Positions 6,401 to 15,237 of a stretch of 64,000 nt of DNA are shown in pieces. Position numbers and translations under genes: made by a program. A model generated the notes under the pieces. The model saw nothing but the letters and a program-made list of their open reading frames with translations. It had not been told where the DNA came from and ran no database searches. The stretch comes from Lawsonibacter sp900766145 (GTDB lineage: Bacteria; Bacillota; Clostridia; Oscillospirales; Oscillospiraceae): assembly GCF_030372275.1 (NCBI RefSeq), contig NZ_JAUDDJ010000010.1; one strand, given 5' to 3'. Numbering within the stretch: the first letter of the stretch is position 1; each line of letters opens with the position of its first letter.

Positions 6401-8086
6401 ATGCAAATGTCAGACTTTCTGGGACTTCTGGGCGGCCTGGCGCTATTCCTGTACGGCATGCAGATGATGAGCTCCGGCCTGGAGGCCGCAGCCGGCAGCC
6501 GTATGAAAATGATTTTGGAGCGACTGACTGCCAACCGCTTCCTGGGCGTGCTGGTAGGCGCGGCCATCACCGCCGTCATCCAGTCGTCTTCGGCCACCAC
6601 GGTCATGGTAGTTGGCTTCGTCAACGCGGGCATGATGACCCTCAACCAAGCGGTCTGGATCATCATGGGCGCCAACATCGGTACCACCGTCACCGGCCTG
6701 CTCATCGCCCTGGACGTGGGTGAGCTGGCTCCCCTGTTCGCCTTTGTGGGCGTGGCCCTGGTGGTCTTTGTGAAAAAGCCCCAGCTGCAGCACATCGGCC
6801 AGATTTTGGCCGGCCTGGGCGTACTGTTCATCGGTATGGATATGATGAGCTCCGCCATGTCTCCCCTGCGGGAGTCTGAGGCCTTTATCAACCTCATGTC
6901 CACCTTCTCCAACCCCCTGCTGGGCATTCTGGCCGGTGCCGGCTTCACTGCCGTCATCCAGTCCTCTTCCGCCTCGGTGGGTATCCTTCAGGCCCTGGCC
7001 AACAGCGGCGTGATCGGCCTGCCCAGCGCGGTGTTCGTGCTGTTCGGTCAGAACATCGGTACCTGTATCACCGCCGTGCTGGCCTCCATCGGCACCAGCC
7101 GCAACGCCAAGCGTACCACCATTATCCACCTGATGTTCAACATCATCGGCACCTGTATCTTCACCACTCTGTTCCTGCTCTTCCCCATTGCTTATGTAAT
7201 CGATGGCTCCCTGACGCTCCCCGGCTCTCTGGGACAGACCATCGCCGGGCTCATGCCCGCCTCCCACGCCGGACAGATCGCTCTGGTGCACACCAGCTTC
7301 AACATCATCACCACCATCATCCTGCTGCCTCTGGGCAACTACCTGGCCAAGGCGGCGGTGAAGATCCTGCCCGAGCGTCCCGAGGACAAGGCCGACCAGC
7401 TCCACCTGGAGTACCTCACCCCCATCCAGATCAGCAGCAAGGACGGCGGCCTGGGTGTGTCTGCCATCTACGTGGACCAGATGCAGCATGAGCTGCGCCG
7501 CATGATGGAGATGGCCAAGGACAACGTGGAGGCCAGCTTCCGCTCCGTTCTGAACCGGGACGAGGAGGAGCTGGAGCAGGTTGAGAAGACCGAGGAGTAT
7601 ATCGACTTCCTGAACAAGGAGATCTCCCTGCACGTCTCCCGCCTCATCACCTACGAGACCAACGAGAAGGCCTCCGCCGTGGTCAGCAGCTTCTTTACTA
7701 TCTCCGGCAACATCGAGCGAATCGGCGACCACGCCGACAACCTGGCTGGCTACACCCGGATGCTCAACAAGCGCAACATCTCCTTCACCGGTGTGGCCCA
7801 CGAGGAGATTTCCGCCATGCGGGATATCTGCCTGGAGGGCATCAACGATCTGCTCTCCCTCAACGCCGGCAATGTGGAGTGGCTGGCCGATGTGTCCGCC
7901 CTGGAGCAGCGCATCGACGATATGACCAGCGACTACCGCCGCAACCACCTGGAGCGTATGCGTGACGGCGAGTGCTCTGACGAGGCCTGTATCCTCTACT
8001 CCGAGCTGCTCACCGACTTTGAGCGTATCGGCGACCATATTCTGAACATTGCCCAGGAGATGGCCAAGGTTCAGGAGCACATCTGA
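6401..8086 (+). CDS. Na/Pi cotransporter family protein with PhoU-like tail
   Basis: This 561-residue membrane protein has two inverted repeats of the Na/Pi cotransporter domain, each with the QSSSA signature (AVIQSSSATTVMVVGF about 52-67 and AVIQSSSASVGI about 184-195). A cytoplasmic PhoU-like helical region (about 350-555) contains NIERIGDHADNLAGY and FERIGDHILNIAQEM. The family couples sodium to phosphate movement; the E. coli relative YjbB exports phosphate, so direction is open. It has its own promoter, a long leader and a terminator. The start follows AGAGGAGG with good spacing. Confidence 0.92.
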   Translation: MQMSDFLGLLGGLALFLYGMQMMSSGLEAAAGSRMKMILERLTANRFLGVLVGAAITAVIQSSSATTVMVVGFVNAGMMTLNQAVWIIMGANIGTTVTGLLIALDVGELAPLFAFVGVALVVFVKKPQLQHIGQILAGLGVLFIGMDMMSSAMSPLRESEAFINLMSTFSNPLLGILAGAGFTAVIQSSSASVGILQALANSGVIGLPSAVFVLFGQNIGTCITAVLASIGTSRNAKRTTIIHLMFNIIGTCIFTTLFLLFPIAYVIDGSLTLPGSLGQTIAGLMPASHAGQIALVHTSFNIITTIILLPLGNYLAKAAVKILPERPEDKADQLHLEYLTPIQISSKDGGLGVSAIYVDQMQHELRRMMEMAKDNVEASFRSVLNRDEEELEQVEKTEEYIDFLNKEISLHVSRLITYETNEKASAVVSSFFTISGNIERIGDHADNLAGYTRMLNKRNISFTGVAHEEISAMRDICLEGINDLLSLNAGNVEWLADVSALEQRIDDMTSDYRRNHLERMRDGECSDEACILYSELLTDFERIGDHILNIAQEMAKVQEHI

Positions 8087-8096
8087 TTTTCCCCAT

Positions 8097-8131
8097 AAAA
8101 AAATCGCCCGTCTTTGGACGGGCGATTTTTT
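8097..8131. terminator. Bidirectional terminator between convergent genes
   Basis: AAAAAATCGCCCGTC and GACGGGCGATTTTTT form a stem around TTTG. A and T tracts on both sides serve the transporter on plus and the anti-sigma gene on minus, whose stop codon touches the hairpin. Confidence 0.9.
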
Positions 8132-9003
8132 CATGCCTGAGGCATTGTTCCGATGGGAAATTCCAGCACACCGGCGGCCCCGGCGGCAATCTCATACTTG
8201 TCAAAGACCACCACCACGGTGCCGTCCTCCTGGAGATAGAAGTCCTCCTTCTCCTCCAGCAGCGCCTCCAGATCTACATTATCAAAGAGCAGTGCCTTCT
8301 GCTCCTCATCCCACTGCTCCAGCTGCTCCTCCACGGCTGCCGCACCCTGAGCGGCCCAGTTGGGGCCCAGAACATCCCGCAGGGTCAGACTCTGGCCGGT
8401 CTCCAGGTCCAGGTTGTAGAAGTACTGCCGGAAGTAGGCGCTGGCCAGGCTCTCCGTCTTGGTGACCACAAAGGAGGCCCACTGGTCCGTGACCGACTTC
8501 ACCTGGTAGTCCACCTTGATCTGGATGGGCTGAAAGGTGTCCGGATCGCCTCCCGTGTCCAGGTAGGCCTGGTAATACTCCCGGGCCCGCTCCTTGCTCT
8601 CCTCCACCTCCCGGTTGAGCACCGCGCTGATCTCCAGGTTTACCCGCTGTTCCAGGCTGCTGTCCCCGGTGTTTTCGATCTCGGGCAGCTGGACCTGCAC
8701 ATAGCTGGTCTCCTCCCGGCTCTCATAGGCCTGCCCGGTAAGGATCCGGCACAGCTGGCCCAGTACCGGCACATCGTCCACCGCTGCCGCCACGGCCGGT
8801 GAGGTGAGCACCACAAAGCAGGCGCACAGTCCGGCCGCTGCTGCAACCGCCCGCTTCAGCCCCCGGCGGGGCAATCTGGGCCGGCAGCCTGCCTGAATGG
8901 CGTCCTCCACCCCCTGCTCCAGCTCCGGGGGAATGGGGGTGTCCCGATACTCCCTGCGGCAGTGCTCCATAGCTCTGGAAAAACGATCCTGCTTTTCTGT
9001 CAT
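8131..9003 (-). CDS. RsiV-like anti-sigma factor (DUF3298)
   Basis: A 290-residue protein with a cytoplasmic N-terminus (1-48), one membrane helix (about 49-72) and an extracytoplasmic domain. The stretch LTLRDVLGPNW and a final strand region DGTVVVVFDKYEIAAGAAG fit DUF3298, as in Bacillus RsiV, the lysozyme-binding anti-sigma factor. The start lies one base after the sigma gene stop, so the two are co-translated. The sequence VPVLGQLCRILT just after the membrane helix recurs as VPVLGSLVRVVT in the second pair near 52.4 kb, showing paralogy. The signal sensed is unknown; lysozyme is a guess from RsiV. Confidence 0.8.
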   Translation of the reverse strand: MTEKQDRFSRAMEHCRREYRDTPIPPELEQGVEDAIQAGCRPRLPRRGLKRAVAAAAGLCACFVVLTSPAVAAAVDDVPVLGQLCRILTGQAYESREETSYVQVQLPEIENTGDSSLEQRVNLEISAVLNREVEESKERAREYYQAYLDTGGDPDTFQPIQIKVDYQVKSVTDQWASFVVTKTESLASAYFRQYFYNLDLETGQSLTLRDVLGPNWAAQGAAAVEEQLEQWDEEQKALLFDNVDLEALLEEKEDFYLQEDGTVVVVFDKYEIAAGAAGVLEFPIGTMPQA

Positions 9004-9004
9004 A

Positions 9005-9466
9005 TCATCCCTCCTGCAAACTCTCCCGCAATTTCTTCAGCCCCTTGTACAGGCGGCTCTTCACCGTGCTGAGATTGGTCCCGGTGATCTCCGCGATCTC
9101 GCTCAGCTGCATCTCCTCGTAAAAACGCAGCAGCACCACGGTCTTGAGTTTGGGAGAGAGCCGGTCAATGGCCTGGCGCAGAGCCTCCCGGTCCTCCAGG
9201 GCGCTCTCGCCGCTGCTCTGGACCTGCTCCGGCGGCTCGGCAAGGTAGATGACCCTCCGGTTCTGCCGCAGGAAGGACAGACACTCCCGCACCAGAATGC
9301 GGTAAAACCAGCTGCGCACCGCCTCCGGCTCCCGCAGGCTCTCCCAGTGCTGCAGCGCCTTGACCACCGCGTCCTGCACCAGATCCATGGCCAGATCCCG
9401 GTCTCCCACGTATTGATAGGCCAAGCGGTAAAAATAGGTCTGATTTTCCCGAATATAGCCTACCAA
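9005..9466 (-). CDS. ECF-family sigma factor
   Basis: A 153-residue protein with sigma region 2 (about 5-70; QDAVVKALQHW) and region 4 (about 98-150; LSPKLKTVVLLRFYEEM followed by LSTVKSRLYKGL). The start is a TTG preceded by AGGAGG at 11 bases; no ATG is available in frame and a stop codon lies 14 codons upstream. It forms an operon with the RsiV-like anti-sigma gene. The region upstream carries an ECF-type promoter that also occurs before the second sigma gene, so autoregulation is likely. Confidence 0.92.
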   Translation of the reverse strand: MVGYIRENQTYFYRLAYQYVGDRDLAMDLVQDAVVKALQHWESLREPEAVRSWFYRILVRECLSFLRQNRRVIYLAEPPEQVQSSGESALEDREALRQAIDRLSPKLKTVVLLRFYEEMQLSEIAEITGTNLSTVKSRLYKGLKKLRESLQEG

Positions 9467-9517
9467 GCGCTCCCGTACCTCCTGCCCCGTTGTTGCCCCC
9501 TCCTTTCACTCATTCAT

Positions 9518-9546
9518 AAGACGCACCGTCCGGCCGGAAAGTTTGC
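9518..9546 (-). promoter_or_regulatory. Probable autoregulated ECF promoter
   Basis: On the minus strand AAAC (9541-9544) and CGTC (9520-9523) are 17 bases apart, the classical AAC...CGTC ECF promoter layout. The same layout occurs upstream of the second sigma gene (53255-53279). Confidence 0.6.
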
Positions 9547-9564
9547 CCGAGGACGCTCTTTTTT

Positions 9565-9601
9565 AAAAAAGCGTGCGCTGTGGAATCTCCACAGCGCACG
9601 C
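9565..9601 (-). terminator. Terminator of the 2-hydroxyacid dehydrogenase gene
   Basis: A 14-bp stem (9571-9584 with 9588-9601) around ATC, followed on the minus strand by six T residues (9565-9570). Confidence 0.9.
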
Positions 9602-9646
9602 TCCGCTCTCTTATCAAATTCCCTTCGCAGCTCTTACGAAGATGCC

Positions 9647-10585
9647 TTACAGGCTCAGGGCCTCCTTGACCTTGCTGATGATCAGCTCAGCAATGTCGCG
9701 GGAAGCGTCGGTGGACTGGGCGCCCAGGTGAGGAGTGACGATGAAGTTGTCGCACTCGAACAGGGGGGAGTCGAAGGTAGCACCCTCGGTCAGGCCGCCG
9801 GCAGCCAGCTCGTTCTCCATAACGTCGGAGGCATAGCCGCCGATCTTGCCGGCCTTCAGAGCCTCATACATATCCTTCTCGTTGACGATGCCGCCGCGGG
9901 CCATGTTCAGAACCACAGCGTCGGGCTTCATCTCAGCGATGGACTTGGCGTTGAACAGGTTCTTGGTCTCGGGGGTCAGAGGCATGTGAATGGTGACATA
10001 GTCGGAGGTCTTCAGCACGTCGTCAATGCTCATGCTGGTGGCCTGTTGCTCCTCAAACACGTGAGCGGGCAGGTAGGGATCGTAAGCCACGATGTTCATC
10101 TTGAAGGCGCGGCCCAGCTCACCCACGCGCTGGCCGATGCGGCCAAAGCCCAGGATGCCCAGGGTCTTGCCCCGCAGCTCGCGGCCCACGAACTTATACT
10201 TGTCCCAGTTCTTGTTCACCTTCACGTCGTAGTTGGCGGGGATGGTGTGGCGGGACAGGTCCAGCATCTTGGAGATGGTCAGCTCGGCCACGGCGTTGGC
10301 GTTCATGCCGGGGGCGTTGAAGACCTGGATGCCCTTCGCCTTGGCGGTATCCATGTCGATGTGGTTCAGGCCAACGGAGCAAACGCCGATGACCTTCAGA
10401 TTCTTGGCGGCGTCCAGGATCTCCTTGTTGATGGCGGGGTCAACACGCATGATGAGAACATCATAATCGGGGATCAGCTTGGCCAGCTCCTCCTGGGTGG
10501 GCAGCATGTGGGTGTCCACCTGCATGTACTTGCTGAACTCCTCGGCGATGGAGCTGTGGACGGCGTCAATGATCAGACATTTCAT
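9647..10585 (-). CDS. D-isomer-specific 2-hydroxyacid dehydrogenase
   Basis: A 312-residue NAD(P)-dependent dehydrogenase of the phosphoglycerate/lactate type. The nucleotide-binding Rossmann motif is GILGFGRIGQRV (about 145-156). Later motifs include MPLTPETKNLF, LNMARGGIVNEKD (catalytic Arg) and the C-terminal TPHLGAQSTDA with the catalytic His. It lacks an ACT domain, so it is not the long serA form. The ATG at 10585 is preferred over a TTG nine bases upstream because of its spacing from GGAAG. It is transcribed divergently from a LysR gene that is followed by ucpA; a shared catabolic role for a hydroxy acid is inferred, the substrate is unknown. Confidence 0.9.
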   Translation of the reverse strand: MKCLIIDAVHSSIAEEFSKYMQVDTHMLPTQEELAKLIPDYDVLIMRVDPAINKEILDAAKNLKVIGVCSVGLNHIDMDTAKAKGIQVFNAPGMNANAVAELTISKMLDLSRHTIPANYDVKVNKNWDKYKFVGRELRGKTLGILGFGRIGQRVGELGRAFKMNIVAYDPYLPAHVFEEQQATSMSIDDVLKTSDYVTIHMPLTPETKNLFNAKSIAEMKPDAVVLNMARGGIVNEKDMYEALKAGKIGGYASDVMENELAAGGLTEGATFDSPLFECDNFIVTPHLGAQSTDASRDIAELIISKVKEALSL

Positions 10586-10676
10586 GGCAAACAATCTTCC
10601 TTTCTCAATGTTTGGTCTTTCCAGTTATTTTGACAGGGATTGCCCTATGCGCACATGGTTTCTAAATGCACTTTTG

Positions 10677-10693
10677 CATTCCGTTTCGGAATG
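10677..10693. promoter_or_regulatory. Candidate operator in the divergent LysR region
   Basis: CATTCCG (10677-10683) and its complement CGGAATG (10687-10693) flank TTT; CATTCCG occurs again at 10766-10772. The remaining gap (10586-10890) is AT-rich with the LysR promoter and no coding region. Assignment to the adjacent LysR protein is an inference. Confidence 0.5.
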
Positions 10694-10794
10694 TTTTTAG
10701 AAGCTAAGGCAGGGATTCTTCTCCCTTTTGCCCTATCTTTTGATACTATTAAATCATAAAATTATCATTCCGAACAGCAGATTTTTATCGATGG

Positions 10795-10823
10795 TTGCCA
10801 CAGCTTTTTGGCTGTGATATAAT
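10795..10823 (+). promoter_or_regulatory. Promoter of the lysR gene with internal dyad
   Basis: TTGCCA (10795-10800) and TATAAT (10818-10823) are 17 bases apart. CACAGC and GCTGTG form a dyad that fills the spacer, a good position for a repressor or autoregulator. Confidence 0.8.
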
Positions 10824-10890
10824 AGCACTATCCCAACAAAAGAATGAAGGAACTCCTTCATATATCTGGAATTTGGAAGGGGGAGACCGG

Positions 10891-11829
10891 TTGAATTTTC
10901 TCCATTTGAAGTATTTCCTGCTTGTAGCAGAAGAATTGAACATTACCAGGGCTGCCGAGCGGCTGTATATCTCCCAGCAATCGTTAAGCAACCACATCAG
11001 CAACATGGAGCGGGAGCTGGATGTGAAGCTGTTCACCCGCTCTCCCAAGCTGTCCCTGACCTACGCGGGGGATCTGCTGGTGGAGACCGCCACCCAGATC
11101 CTGGACCTGCACAGCCAGTACCTGGCCAAGGTGGGGGACATCAACCGCCACTACATGGGGGTACTCCGTCTGGGCATCTCTCACACCTGCGGTCTGGCCC
11201 TGCTGCCTGAGGTGCTGCCCAAGTTCCAGGCCGAGTTTCCCATGGTGGAGTTCTCCCTCTTTGAGGGCAACTCCACCCACTTGGAGGACGAGCTGGCCCA
11301 TGGCCGGGTAGACTTGATCGTCTGCTTCCAGCCCATTATGATGGAAGGTGTGGAGGTGGTCCCCCTGACCCAGGAGGACCTGATGCTGGTGGTGCCCCGC
11401 AGCTTTACCGACCAACTCTTCGGCGACCGGGCGGAGGAGATGCGCAAACAGTTTGCCGACGGGGCGGACATTGACGCCTTCCAGCACATGCCCTTCATCC
11501 TCATCAAGCGGGGCAACCGCACCCGCAGCATTGTGGACCAGTACTTCAGCCGCCACTTCTTCAAGCCCAAGCTGATTCTGGAGACGGAGAACACCATCAC
11601 CACCCTGGCCATGGCCGAGGCGGGGGTGGGCATCACCATCTGCCCCGAGCTGTTTGTCAAGACCATCCACGTCACCGCCGCCCGCTCCTCCACCGACAAG
11701 CTGGACTTCTTCCCCCTCACCGACCCCTCCACCCTCAGCCGTCTGGTGGTGGGCTACCGCCGGGACCGGTACCTGTCCCACTTTGGAGAGCGGTTTATTG
11801 AGCTGACACAGCAGGCCCTCCAGGGCTGA
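10891..11829 (+). CDS. LysR-family transcriptional regulator
   Basis: A 312-residue protein with an N-terminal winged helix (about 1-60: FLLVAEELNITRAAERLYIS, then QQSLSNHISNMER) and a two-lobed effector domain (about 90-300: GVLRLGISHTCGLALLPEVL). The TTG at 10891 is chosen because GGAAGGGGGA lies six bases upstream and the protein then begins at the standard LysR position (NFLHLKYFLLV). It sits between a divergent 2-hydroxyacid dehydrogenase and ucpA and probably controls both. The effector is unknown. Confidence 0.93.
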   Translation: MNFLHLKYFLLVAEELNITRAAERLYISQQSLSNHISNMERELDVKLFTRSPKLSLTYAGDLLVETATQILDLHSQYLAKVGDINRHYMGVLRLGISHTCGLALLPEVLPKFQAEFPMVEFSLFEGNSTHLEDELAHGRVDLIVCFQPIMMEGVEVVPLTQEDLMLVVPRSFTDQLFGDRAEEMRKQFADGADIDAFQHMPFILIKRGNRTRSIVDQYFSRHFFKPKLILETENTITTLAMAEAGVGITICPELFVKTIHVTAARSSTDKLDFFPLTDPSTLSRLVVGYRRDRYLSHFGERFIELTQQALQG

Positions 11830-11884
11830 TTTCGTATTATTCAATACATATTATACTTTTTGGAATCAAAGGAGCTGTTTTACC

Positions 11885-12664
11885 ATGGGTAAGCTGACCG
11901 GAAAGACCGCCCTGATCACCGGCGCCTCCAAGGGCATCGGCGAGGGCATCGCCCGCACCTTCCTCAAGCACGGAGCCAAAGTGATTCTGGCCGCCCGGGG
12001 CGCCGCCGTAGAGGAGCTGGCCGCCCAACTGGGTGAGAACGCCATGGCGGTGCGGATGGACGTGTCCGACCCCGCCAGTGTGAAGGCGGGCGTGGAGGCC
12101 GCTCAGGCTGCCTTCGGTCCCATCGACATTCTGGTGTCCAACGCGGGCATCTGCAAGCTGGGAGACTTCCTTACCCAGAGCGACGAGGACCGGGACGCCC
12201 ACCTGGACATCAACGTGAAGGGGGCCTGGAACACCTGCAAGGCGGTGATCCCCGGCATGCTGGAGCGCAAGTGGGGCAAGATCGTCATCATGTCCTCCGT
12301 CACCGGCGACATGGTGGCCGACCCCGGCGAGGCTGCCTACGCCATGAGCAAGGCCGCCCTGGTGGGTCTCACCAAGGCCCTGGCCCGGGAGTTTGCCCCC
12401 ACCATCAACGTCAACGCCATCTGCCCGGGCTATGTGCTCACCCCCATGGTAAAGGGGATGGCCCAGCAGTCCTGCCCGGACAACCCCCAGAGCGTCATCG
12501 ACGGCATCGCCTCCGCCATTCCTCTGGGGCGTCTGGCCGATCCCACCGAGGTGGGCGAGCTGGCCGCCTTCCTGGCCAGCGACGAGGCCAGCTACCTCAC
12601 CGGAGCCCAGTTCGTCATTGACGGCGGCTCCACCCTCCCCGAGACCAGCACCATGGGTGTATAA
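11885..12664 (+). CDS. ucpA: Short-chain dehydrogenase, UcpA-type
   Basis: A 259-residue SDR oxidoreductase. The start MGKLTGKTALITGASKGIGE has the TGxxxGIG cofactor motif; NAG (about 88-90), the catalytic Ser of MSSVTGDMVADPGE and the YxxxK of AYAMSKAALVGLTKAL follow. The blocks MSSVTGDMVADPGE, NAICPGYV and the end VIDGGSTLPET match E. coli UcpA as I remember it, so the orthologous group is fairly clear even though its substrate is not established. It lies 55 bases after lysR and may be co-transcribed. A terminator follows. Confidence 0.88.
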   Translation: MGKLTGKTALITGASKGIGEGIARTFLKHGAKVILAARGAAVEELAAQLGENAMAVRMDVSDPASVKAGVEAAQAAFGPIDILVSNAGICKLGDFLTQSDEDRDAHLDINVKGAWNTCKAVIPGMLERKWGKIVIMSSVTGDMVADPGEAAYAMSKAALVGLTKALAREFAPTINVNAICPGYVLTPMVKGMAQQSCPDNPQSVIDGIASAIPLGRLADPTEVGELAAFLASDEASYLTGAQFVIDGGSTLPETSTMGV

Positions 12665-12678
12665 CTTTATTCTTTCTT

Positions 12679-12705
12679 CCCCGGCCTGTCGGCCGGGGAT
12701 TTTTT
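12679..12705 (+). terminator. Terminator of ucpA
   Basis: CCCCGGCC (12679-12686) pairs with GGCCGGGG (12691-12698) around TGTC and is followed by ATTTTTT. Confidence 0.88.
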
Positions 12706-13420
12706 ATGGCCGCTGGGGAAACAGGACCCCCGCCTCCGGGGCGATACCTTGGCGAGCCATGAGCTGCTCCACGGTCACAAAACAGAACCCCTTCTCCTCC
12801 AGGGCGTCTACAATGCGGACGGCGGCCTCCACCGAGGCCTGATAGATATCGTGCATCAAAATCACGTCCCCGTCCTCCACCCGTTCCACCACGCTGGCCA
12901 CGATGCGCTCCACATCGTGGTCCTTCCAGTCCTCCGGGTCCACCGACCACAGGATGATGGGCCCGTCCGACCAGGCGCGCACCCCCTCATCCACAAAGCC
13001 GTAGGGCGGGCGCAGCCAGTAATTTTCCTCCCCTAAAATCTCCCGCAGGAGGGTGCGGGTCTTGCCGATCTGCTGGTCAAAGTCGGCCTGGCTCAGGCCG
13101 GTCACATCCACATGGTCATAGGTGTGCACTCCGATCTGACAGCCCTGCTCCTTCATCTGGCGGATCAAATCCTCATTGCCCGGGATTCGTCTGCCCACCA
13201 TAAAAAAGGTGGCGGGCACCTCCCGCAGCTCCAGCTGCTCCAGCAGCCAGCCGGTGGTATCCGCCCGGGGCCCGTCGTCAAAGGTGAGGGCCACCACCGG
13301 CACCTCCACCTGGGCCTCCCCTCCCGCGCTCTGCACCGGCTCCCCCACCGGGGTCAGCGCCAGAACAAAACACATCAGCAAAAGGCCCAGCCCTACGCCC
13401 GGTCCCTTTCCTCGTCCCAC
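12704..13420 (-). CDS. Secreted polysaccharide deacetylase (NodB domain)
   Basis: A 238-residue protein with an N-terminal signal or anchor helix (GLGLLLMCFVLALTPV) and a complete NodB domain: ALTFDDGPRADTT (motif 1, metal and base Asp), HTYDHVD (motif 2, H-x3-H metal ligands), RPPYG (motif 3) and a late MHDIYQAS (motif 5). Such enzymes remove acetyl groups from peptidoglycan or chitin-like sugars outside the cell. The GTG start at 13420 follows AAGGAGGG at six bases. It is transcribed alone; the substrate is not decided by sequence. Confidence 0.9.
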   Translation of the reverse strand: MGRGKGPGVGLGLLLMCFVLALTPVGEPVQSAGGEAQVEVPVVALTFDDGPRADTTGWLLEQLELREVPATFFMVGRRIPGNEDLIRQMKEQGCQIGVHTYDHVDVTGLSQADFDQQIGKTRTLLREILGEENYWLRPPYGFVDEGVRAWSDGPIILWSVDPEDWKDHDVERIVASVVERVEDGDVILMHDIYQASVEAAVRIVDALEEKGFCFVTVEQLMARQGIAPEAGVLFPQRP

Positions 13421-13513
13421 GCCGCTCCCTCCTTTTGTTTTCTCCAAAGAAGTATATGAGCTTTTCTTGGTTTTTTGCGGTGTAATGATTGCTAATTTTC
13501 CGGATTTGGGCAT

Positions 13514-13543
13514 AAAAAATCCCGGGGAGCACGCTCCCCGGGA
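13514..13543 (-). terminator. Terminator of the NfeD-SPFH operon
   Basis: TCCCGGGGAG and CTCCCCGGGA (13520-13543) form a ten-bp stem; on the minus strand six T residues follow (13514-13519). Confidence 0.9.
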
Positions 13544-13557
13544 TGGGATCAAAGGAT

Positions 13558-14511
13558 TTACGCTTTCGGGTCCTCGGTGTCGAAGATGGTCTTGGCCCCG
13601 GCCGCCAGACCGGCCAGCCCCTGGATCTCGCTGGGAATGATGATCTTGGTGGCCTTGCCGTTGGCGGCGGCGGTGAAGGCCTCCAGGGCTTTGATCTTCA
13701 GTACGCCCTCGCCGGGGGCGGCCTCGTTGATGAGCCGGATGGCATCGGCGGTGGCCTGCTGCACCTTCAGGATGGCCTCTGCTTCTGCTTCGGCCTCCAG
13801 GATCTTGGCCTGCTTGGCGCCCTCAGCCTGGAGGATAGCGGCCTGCTTGGCGGCGTCGGCCTTCAGGATGGCAGACTGCTTCTCGCCTTCCGCCACCAGG
13901 ATCTGGGACTGCTTCTGGCCCTCAGCCTGAAGGATGGACTCACGGCGTTCACGCTCGGCCCGCATCTGCTTCTCCATGGACTCCTGAATGTCCCGGGGCG
14001 GCATGATGTTCTTCAGCTCCACCCGGTTGACCTTGATGCCCCAGTTGTCGGTGGCCTCGTCCAGGATGGCACGCATCTGGGCGTTGATGTGGTCACGGCT
14101 GGTGAGGGACTGGTCCAGCTCCAGGTCGCCGATGATGTTACGCAGGGTGGTGGCAGTCAGGTTCTCGATGGCGCTCATGGGCTGCTCCACGCCGTAGGTG
14201 TACAGCTTGGGATCGGTAATCTGGAAGTAGATGACGGTGTCGATCTGCATGGTGACGTTGTCCTTGGTGATGACGGGCTGGGGCGGGAAGTCCACCACCT
14301 GCTCCTTCAGGGACACATTTTTAACCACCCGCTCAATAAAGGGGATCTTGAAGTGCAGTCCCACACCCCACACGGTCTGGAAGGCGCCCAGGCGCTCGAT
14401 GACGTAGGCACGAGACTGCTGCACCACCCGGATGTTGGATGCCAGAATGAGCAGGATCAGGATAATGACGATGACAGGGATCAGTTTTGTAATGATGTCC
14501 ATAAAGCCCAT
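13558..14511 (-). CDS. SPFH/Band 7 (stomatin-like) membrane protein
   Basis: A 317-residue protein with one N-terminal membrane helix (about 8-27), the SPFH domain (about 28-200: VVQQSRAYVIERLG, TKDNVTMQIDTVIYFQI) and a C-terminal coiled region built of Ala/Glu/Lys-rich repeats (ILQAEGQKQ, ILVAEGEKQ, ILKADAAKQ, ILQAEGAKQ; about 215-260). Family members form large oligomers in membrane microdomains and often act with a protease or NfeD protein. Here the gene directly follows an NfeD gene in the same operon, a standard pairing. Confidence 0.94.
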   Translation of the reverse strand: MGFMDIITKLIPVIVIILILLILASNIRVVQQSRAYVIERLGAFQTVWGVGLHFKIPFIERVVKNVSLKEQVVDFPPQPVITKDNVTMQIDTVIYFQITDPKLYTYGVEQPMSAIENLTATTLRNIIGDLELDQSLTSRDHINAQMRAILDEATDNWGIKVNRVELKNIMPPRDIQESMEKQMRAERERRESILQAEGQKQSQILVAEGEKQSAILKADAAKQAAILQAEGAKQAKILEAEAEAEAILKVQQATADAIRLINEAAPGEGVLKIKALEAFTAAANGKATKIIIPSEIQGLAGLAAGAKTIFDTEDPKA

Positions 14512-14535
14512 ATGTTTCCTCCTTGTTCCCGATGT

Positions 14536-14985
14536 TTACACTGCCTTGGTCTGGTCTGCCGTTACCGGCTCCACGATGACCTTGACCCCCTGGATATGGA
14601 GCACACGCACCTCCTGTCCAGCGGGGATGACCTCTTCGGTTTTGCTCCGGGCGCTCCATACCTGGCCGGCCAGATTCACCAGCCCCTCGCCAGCCAAATT
14701 ATTCACCGCCTGGGTGACCACGCCCACCGTTCCGATGACCCGGTCGGCGTTGGTGGCGGAGTAGCCCGGCCGGAGCAGCTTCTTGGCCAGCGGACGCACC
14801 AGAGCCAGGGTAACTCCCGACAGGATGATAAATACCGTGATCTGAGGCCAAAAGCCCAGCCCCAATCCGGCGGTAATCAGCGCGCCCAGGGCGCCTACCG
14901 CAAACCAGATACTGGTCAGCCCTACGGTGACCGCTTCGCCCACGGCAAAGAGAATCATCACGCCCAGCCATATGATCGCTTCCAT
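14536..14985 (-). CDS. NfeD-like membrane protein
   Basis: A 149-residue protein with three to four N-terminal membrane helices (about 3-75) and a C-terminal OB-fold domain (about 85-145: RVIGTVGVVTQAV, GQVWSARS, GQEVRVLHIQGVKVIVEP). This is the short NfeD form without a serine protease domain. The ATG at 14985 follows GGAG at six bases. It is paired with the SPFH gene downstream, and the two probably form a membrane-microdomain complex. A promoter with TATGAT near 15036 on the minus strand is possible. Confidence 0.92.
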   Translation of the reverse strand: MEAIIWLGVMILFAVGEAVTVGLTSIWFAVGALGALITAGLGLGFWPQITVFIILSGVTLALVRPLAKKLLRPGYSATNADRVIGTVGVVTQAVNNLAGEGLVNLAGQVWSARSKTEEVIPAGQEVRVLHIQGVKVIVEPVTADQTKAV

Positions 14986-15097
14986 AGCACACTCCTTTCT
15001 GTTCCGGGCACTGTGTACTTTGTCCTTCCCGGTGATCATACCATACCATATTTTTTGTGAAAACTCCATAGCAAACCCTTCCAGTTTGGAAAAGGAA

Positions 15098-15126
15098 TTG
15101 CGAATTTTTCCCCTGTCCGATATACT
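15098..15126 (+). promoter_or_regulatory. Promoter of the RNA methyltransferase gene
   Basis: TTGCGA (15098-15103) and TATACT (15121-15126) are 17 bases apart, about 110 bases before the start codon. Confidence 0.75.
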
Positions 15127-15237
15127 ATATGTGATAAGCGTCTATACAGCTCCTTTTTTCTCTGTTTTTCGCAGGTTTGGAACTGTTTTTTTGTTGGAAA
15201 AACGGCCGGATGCCTGTCCGGCCCAGGAGGTTTTACT

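Noticed and set aside
9165..9509. 114-residue minus-strand frame starting with ATG before the ECF sigma gene
   Set aside because: It is a shifted frame over the sigma gene; the sigma product has complete regions 2 and 4 in the other frame.
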